NCBI RefSeq assembly: GCF_020524085.2
Contig: NZ_CP129016.1
Span: 3,528,001 to 3,592,000 of the forward strand
DNA length: 64,000 bases
From: Halobacillus litoralis
Lineage (GTDB): Bacteria > Bacillota > Bacilli > Bacillales > Halobacillaceae
Reading direction: 5' to 3'
How positions within the stretch are numbered: position 1 is the stretch's first letter; every line of letters begins with the position of its first letter. Under the pieces are notes generated by a model. The model was not told the DNA's origin. It did not search any database and saw nothing but the letters and a program-made list of their open reading frames with translations. Made by a program: the position numbers and the translations under genes. Of the stretch, positions 60,072-64,000 are shown piece by piece.

Positions 60072-60389
60072 ATGAAAAACTACGTAGACATTTTCAAAGT
60101 ATTGGCCAACGAAAAAAGATTGGATATGCTTCAGTGGTTAAAAGAACCAAAAGCCCATTTCGACAAGCCGACGGCTCATTTATCCAAAAACATCAATGAA
60201 AAAGGAGGCGTGTGTGTCGGAGATATACAGGAAAAAGCCGACATGTCACAATCAACGGTCTCCCACTATCTTTCCATGATGCAAAATGCCGGACTTCTAG
60301 AATCCGAGCGCCACGGAAAATGGACGTACTACCGTCGGAATGAAGCTGTCATTCAAGAAGTAGCTGAATTTCTAAAGAAGGAGCTGTAA
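60072..60389 (+). CDS. ArsR-family transcriptional regulator
   Basis: The 105-residue winged-helix protein begins MKNYVDIFKVLANEKRLDML and has the recognition region VCVGDIQEKADMSQSTVSHY LS-type text. It contains a Cys before the recognition helix (GGVCVGDI) but not the classical CxCxxC metal site, so the effector is uncertain. It probably represses the downstream transporter pair. A weak hairpin overlaps its stop and a T7 run follows. Confidence 0.85.
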   Translation: MKNYVDIFKVLANEKRLDMLQWLKEPKAHFDKPTAHLSKNINEKGGVCVGDIQEKADMSQSTVSHYLSMMQNAGLLESERHGKWTYYRRNEAVIQEVAEFLKKEL

Positions 60390-60408
60390 GGCTCTTTTTT
60401 TAGCGTCA

Positions 60409-60432
60409 ACATATCGATAATTAGAGATATGT
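60409..60432 (+). promoter_or_regulatory. Inverted repeat before the DUF606 pair
   Basis: ACATATC (60409-60415) and GATATGT (60426-60432) are perfect complements. The motif ACATATCGATAAT is shared with the arsR promoter spacer (ACATATCGAAAAT), so both are candidate sites for the ArsR protein. Confidence 0.55.
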
Positions 60433-60454
60433 AGATATAAAAGGGGTTGTGTAT

Positions 60455-60886
60455 ATGAAAGCATGGATTTATCTTATCGCACTATTTGCAGGAGTTTCTT
60501 TAAGCATTGAAGGAGCCATTTATGGAGAGCTTGGAGAAACCGTAGGAAAATTAGAGAGCAGTTTTTATAATTTTTTCGTCGGTTCCATTATTTTAGGAAT
60601 TGTTCTTCTTTTCTTAGGTCAAGGGTCTTTGAGCCACACATTCAAAGCTCCAAAATGGCAGTTAAGCGGCGGTTTTCTGGGCGTGATCTATCTGACGATT
60701 CTAATTTTCGCCATTCCATTGGTCGGAGTCGGAGCTGCAATGATTAGCGTGATCGTCGGTCAGTTAGCGATGAGCATGGTAATCGAACATAAAGGATGGT
60801 TGGGCAGCAAGGCGAACAAAGTAAAAAAAGAAAAAGTGATGGCCGTCCTGCTTATGACCATTTCTTTGTTTTTAATCTTTTCGTAG
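60455..60886 (+). CDS. DMT family transporter, DUF606 (YdcZ), first of a pair
   Basis: The product has about 143 residues and five hydrophobic helices (KAWIYLIALFAGVSLSIEGA; IILGIVLLFLGQGSL; FLGVIYLTILIFAIPLVGVG ...). Half-size EamA-type proteins of this kind work as heterodimers. ATG 60455 follows AAGGGG by 8 bases; the GTG at 60449 is too close. It is followed after 12 bases by its partner. Confidence 0.82.
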   Translation: MKAWIYLIALFAGVSLSIEGAIYGELGETVGKLESSFYNFFVGSIILGIVLLFLGQGSLSHTFKAPKWQLSGGFLGVIYLTILIFAIPLVGVGAAMISVIVGQLAMSMVIEHKGWLGSKANKVKKEKVMAVLLMTISLFLIFS

Positions 60887-60898
60887 GAGGTATTTGAA

Positions 60899-61357
60899 AT
60901 GGCTATTCTATTGTTATTGACCGCAGTACTTGGAGGCACGATGCTAAGTGCACAATCTTCGATCAATGGTTCCCTTAGTACAAAAGCAGGCACTTATGAA
61001 ACCACTTTTCTTACATTCATTACCGGAGCCTTGATCTTATTCCTTCTCGTCTTGTTTTTTGGTGATGGTGAGATCGGTTTAATATTAGAAGCTCCAAAAT
61101 GGCAGCTGAGTGCTGTATGGTTTGGCGTGGGCTATTTATTTCTTACCGTACTTGCTGTGCCCCAAATCGGTGTAATCGCCACAAACATCTCAACGATCAT
61201 CGGGCAATTAGGGGCTGGCATTATGATCGACCATTACGGATGGTTTGGAGGAAATCAAATCCTCTTTGATTGGAAAAGGGGGCTGGCATTTCTTCTCATG
61301 CTCATCGCCCTCCGCTTCATTTATATCGCAGACAAAAAACAAGCAAAGGGTGGCTGA
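60899..61357 (+). CDS. DMT family transporter, DUF606 (YdcZ), second of a pair
   Basis: The 152-residue protein has five hydrophobic helices with the same order as its neighbour (AVLGGTMLSAQSSINGSLST; FLTFITGALILFLLVLFFGD; LSAVWFGVGYLFLTVLAVPQ). The two share the EAPKWQLSA/KAPKWQLSG motif. Together they likely form a small export channel controlled by the ArsR-like repressor. Confidence 0.82.
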   Translation: MAILLLLTAVLGGTMLSAQSSINGSLSTKAGTYETTFLTFITGALILFLLVLFFGDGEIGLILEAPKWQLSAVWFGVGYLFLTVLAVPQIGVIATNISTIIGQLGAGIMIDHYGWFGGNQILFDWKRGLAFLLMLIALRFIYIADKKQAKGG

Positions 61358-61611
61358 TTGTACCACCCTTTCTCTCATCAATGAACCATCCCTTTCTTCT
61401 GATATTCTTGACACTTTATCAATTGGATACTTTGTCCATGATCAGACTATTCACATATACCCAAGACCTGAGCATGAAAAGTAAGCCGTCGCTTCTTTTT
61501 CCTTACTAAATCCTTTAGAAAAGGACTAAATGAGCACCCTACAGGTCGACAACTCAATCAAAAGTCTCCCCTCTCTCCCCCACCTTCTAATGAATCATTT
61601 AACATTATGTC

Positions 61612-61642
61612 AATTGTCAGACAATTATGAACTTGATATAGT
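61612..61642 (+). promoter_or_regulatory. Promoter with GntR/FadR-type palindrome
   Basis: AATTGTCAGACAATT (61612-61626) is a perfect 7-1-7 palindrome of the TNGTnnnACNA type bound by FadR-subfamily GntR repressors. It overlaps the -35 TTGTCA (61614-61619); TATAGT (61637-61642) is 17 bases on. The rest of 61358-61611 shows no gene. Confidence 0.65.
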
Positions 61643-61668
61643 TAGTTCAAACAAGGAGGAGATCCAAC

Positions 61669-62904
61669 TTGAAGATCAATCAAAAAAGATTTCAGGAACA
61701 CATCGAAACCCTAGCCAAAATCGGAAAGATTGGAGAAACCGGCGTGTGTCGTCTCGCACACTCAAAAGAAGACCGAGAAGCTGTCGATGTTGTCCGTCTT
61801 TGGATGGAAGAAGCCGGACTAGATGCACATATCGATGGATTTGGAAACTTAGTTGGTCGTATCGAAGGAAAAGAAAAAGACAAACCGATCCTCATGTTAG
61901 GTTCCCACATTGACTCCCAACCTTATGGCGGGCGCTTTGACGGAACGTTAGGTGCTTTAGGCGCCATTGAAGTTGTACATACGATGAAAGAAGAAGGCAT
62001 CACCCCCAACCGTTCCATTGAGGTCATCTGTTTTGCTGACGAAGAAGGGTCAAGGTTCAATAAAGGCGTTTTCGGCGTCCGGGGGATTATCGGCCAGCTC
62101 GAAGAAGGCGAACTCGAACGAAAAGATAAAAATGGGGTGACCCGCTTAGAGGCTCTCAGAGAATTCGGAGTGGAACCGGATTTGAGTCAAAGTCCTGTTT
62201 ACAAACCTGGAGATATTGAAGCTTTCCTTGAACTTCATATTGAACAGGGACCTGTCCTCGAATCACAGGACAAACCCGTTGGAATCGTATCGGCCATCTC
62301 CGGTCCGATCTGGCTGACGGTGACTCTTGAAGGTTTTGCTGGTCACGCAGGATCCGTGCCAATGAATTTGAGACAGGATGCGTTTCTTGGCGCCTCCATC
62401 ATTACAAAAGAGTTTAATGAACTTGTCCGAAATGAAGGCACGCCGAATACAGTCGGTACCGTCGGCAGTGTCCAGACTTTCCCGAACTCCCGCAACATCA
62501 TCCCTGAAAAAGTCGAGTTCACGATTGACCTCCGCGATATTGACTTGGATGCCCGCACAAAACTCGAAAAGAAATTGTATGAAATCATCGAACGTACGAG
62601 CAAAGAACTTAACCTCGAGTACTCCATCAGTGAAGACACACGCAGTGATCCACGCTATTGCGCAGACTGGATCAAAGACATCATGAAAACAGAAGACGAA
62701 CAACTCGGTTACGATTCACCAACCTTGATGAGCGGACCTTTTCACGATGCCTTATTCATGTCCTACATCAGTGATTACGGTATGATTTTTGTCCGTTGTG
62801 AAAAAGGAATCAGCCACAATCCGTTGGAGTATGCCGAAATGGAGGACATGCAAAAGGGCGTGGAACTTCTTTATCATACAGCGTTGAAGATCGCTCAGTC
62901 CTAA
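61669..62904 (+). CDS. M20-family amidohydrolase (N-carbamoyl-amino acid/allantoate type)
   Basis: Start is TTG 61669 after AAGGAGGAG. The 411-residue enzyme has the Zn site motifs LGSHIDSQPYGGRFDG (His, Asp) near residue 79, ICFADEEGSRF (Glu pair) near 126, LELHIEQGPVLES near 193 and the catalytic HAGSVPM in AGHAGSVPMN near 227. These enzymes remove carbamoyl groups from N-carbamoyl amino acids or from allantoate. It begins an operon with the amidohydrolase at 62920. Confidence 0.88.
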   Translation: MKINQKRFQEHIETLAKIGKIGETGVCRLAHSKEDREAVDVVRLWMEEAGLDAHIDGFGNLVGRIEGKEKDKPILMLGSHIDSQPYGGRFDGTLGALGAIEVVHTMKEEGITPNRSIEVICFADEEGSRFNKGVFGVRGIIGQLEEGELERKDKNGVTRLEALREFGVEPDLSQSPVYKPGDIEAFLELHIEQGPVLESQDKPVGIVSAISGPIWLTVTLEGFAGHAGSVPMNLRQDAFLGASIITKEFNELVRNEGTPNTVGTVGSVQTFPNSRNIIPEKVEFTIDLRDIDLDARTKLEKKLYEIIERTSKELNLEYSISEDTRSDPRYCADWIKDIMKTEDEQLGYDSPTLMSGPFHDALFMSYISDYGMIFVRCEKGISHNPLEYAEMEDMQKGVELLYHTALKIAQS

Positions 62905-62919
62905 ATGGAGGGAGAAGAA

Positions 62920-64000
62920 ATGAAAGCAACCAAAGTATTCACCAACGGAGAAGTCATCACCGCCGATCAATCAGGGACCGTTCATGAAGCACTCGCTGTC
63001 AAAGGAGAGCGCATCCTCCAAGTTGGAAAGACCACCGATATCATGGAACGGTGCGACGCTCATACAGAGATCATTGACTTAAACGGGAAAAGTCTGCTTC
63101 CGGGATTCAACGATGCCCATGCCCACCTCGAGTTGTACGGCACCAACCAGATCGGCGTCAACCTTAAGCAGGAGAATTCCATAGAATCTATCATTGAAAA
63201 ACTTCAAATGCGGGCTGAGGAAACACCCTCTGGAGAATGGGTCCGCGGCTGGGGTTACAACCAGAACACACTGCTCGAGGAACGCCATCTGACCAAATGG
63301 GATTTGGACAAAGTGTCCACGTCCCATCCCATCATTGTCGTACGAACTTGTGGTCATATTTCATGTGTGAACAGCAAAGCACTGGAAATGGCAGGTCTCA
63401 CATCACAAACACCAGACCCACCCGGTGGGACCTATCACAGAGACAGTGGCGAGCTTACCGGTCTATTGCTGGAAGCCGCCCATATGGAGATGTTCCAGCT
63501 TGCCGATTATTCAGAAGCAGAGGTGATGATCGGACTGCGAATCGCCTCGGATCACTTTTTACAAAACGGGATAACGAGTGTCCATGATGCAGGTGGATAC
63601 GGCACCAAACACGTCCGTTATTTACAAAAGGCCGCTCAAGAAGGAAAGATCAGACAACGGCTTTATGTCATGTATGGTTCCCTCTACGATTCTCCGTCCG
63701 TTGTCAAAGCAGGTGTGGAGAGCGGGATCATGACAGGACTCGGAGACGATATATTTAAAATCGGCCCTGCAAAAGTTTTCATTGATGGAAGCAGCAGCGG
63801 CCCGACATGTAAAACACGTGATCCATACACAAGTAATCCAAATGATTCAGGGATTCTATATATGGACCAAAATGAATTGGACCGATATCTTCTACCAGCG
63901 CATAAACAAGGGTGGCAGATCACCGCTCACGCCATGGGGGATGAAGCCGTACATATGTTGCTGACCACAATTGAGCGAGCGCTCAATCATGGAGGGAATT
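62920..64000 (+). CDS. Amidohydrolase family protein (YtcJ-like), cut by window edge
   Basis: From ATG 62920 (AGGGAG upstream) at least 360 residues are visible: VFTNGEVITADQSGTVHEAL, then LLPGFNDAHAHLELYG (metal His pair, near residue 62), VRGWGYNQNTLLEER, GHISCVNSKALEMAG and AHAMGDEAVHMLL (third His). This is the YtcJ/LAF type of metal-dependent hydrolases. It starts 15 bases after the M20 gene and probably acts in the same pathway. The C-terminus lies beyond the window. Confidence 0.85.
   Translation, partial: MKATKVFTNGEVITADQSGTVHEALAVKGERILQVGKTTDIMERCDAHTEIIDLNGKSLLPGFNDAHAHLELYGTNQIGVNLKQENSIESIIEKLQMRAEETPSGEWVRGWGYNQNTLLEERHLTKWDLDKVSTSHPIIVVRTCGHISCVNSKALEMAGLTSQTPDPPGGTYHRDSGELTGLLLEAAHMEMFQLADYSEAEVMIGLRIASDHFLQNGITSVHDAGGYGTKHVRYLQKAAQEGKIRQRLYVMYGSLYDSPSVVKAGVESGIMTGLGDDIFKIGPAKVFIDGSSSGPTCKTRDPYTSNPNDSGILYMDQNELDRYLLPAHKQGWQITAHAMGDEAVHMLLTTIERALNHGGN

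Noticed and set aside
61530..61913. Forward frame overlapping the M20 gene start
   Set aside because: It runs in another frame across the ribosome site and start of the M20 enzyme and reads as poor protein.
1..64000. tRNA, rRNA, transposase or phage genes
   Set aside because: No cloverleaf, rRNA sequence, transposase motif or phage structural gene was seen in either strand.

Overview
The window looks like chromosome from a low-to-moderate GC, endospore-forming, probably halophilic Bacillaceae of the Halobacillus type. This rests on gene content and style: strong AAGGAGG-type ribosome sites with many TTG and GTG starts, a KtrAB potassium pair, a LysM/GH18 spore-type cortex hydrolase, a YjzC homologue, staphyloxanthin-type carotenoid tailoring genes, a Bacillus-type mannitol PTS locus and a citrate/carboxylate (NIS) siderophore locus. 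I see no rRNA, tRNA, prophage, insertion sequence or CRISPR array. Species assignment is inference.

Layout. 1-5.5 kb: an SDR oxidoreductase, a DnaN (beta clamp) paralogue with a near-consensus LexA box at its promoter, a Nudix hydrolase, a 2H phosphoesterase and decayed genes. 5.6-10 kb: a DUF4097 protein, the crtQ-crtO glycosyl-carotenoid pair (crtQ frameshifted) and two alpha/beta hydrolases. 10-20 kb: rifampin ADP-ribosyltransferase, an MFS exporter, a small XRE regulator pair with a perfect inverted repeat at its promoter, a nucleoside hydrolase, the frameshifted LysM/GH18 gene, small membrane proteins and an ECF-like sigma factor. 20-28 kb: ktrB-ktrA, an ABC-2 exporter, PspC-family and small membrane genes, and a GAF histidine kinase/NarL regulator pair that looks like an envelope-stress module. 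28-39 kb: mostly small or poorly characterised genes, a 1134-residue polytopic membrane protein, a TIGR01777 epimerase (frameshifted) and a lysozyme-like protein. 39-45 kb: a siderophore locus (two NIS synthetases plus a PLP decarboxylase) divergent from a FhuF-like ferric reductase that carries a Fur-box-like palindrome at its start site. 45-51 kb: mtlA, mtlR, mtlF and mtlD. 51-58 kb: acetolactate synthase plus aldehyde dehydrogenase, glutamate dehydrogenase, a CDF transporter and an azoreductase. 58-64 kb: yjzC, a nonsense-interrupted phosphotransferase, an ArsR regulator (possibly leaderless) with paired DUF606 transporters, and an M20 amidohydrolase plus amidohydrolase operon that runs off the right edge.

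Two themes cut across the window. First, at least seven genes are split by one-nucleotide frame changes and several more carry in-frame stops. The frame changes occur both in homopolymers and outside them, so sequencing error and real decay both need to be considered. Second, intergenic DNA carries short tandem arrays of fixed period: two of 21 bp (about 28.0 and 49.1 kb) and three loci sharing one 24-bp unit (about 45.0, 56.3 and 57.4 kb).

All functional calls rest on motif and family recognition from the sequence alone; no database search was run.
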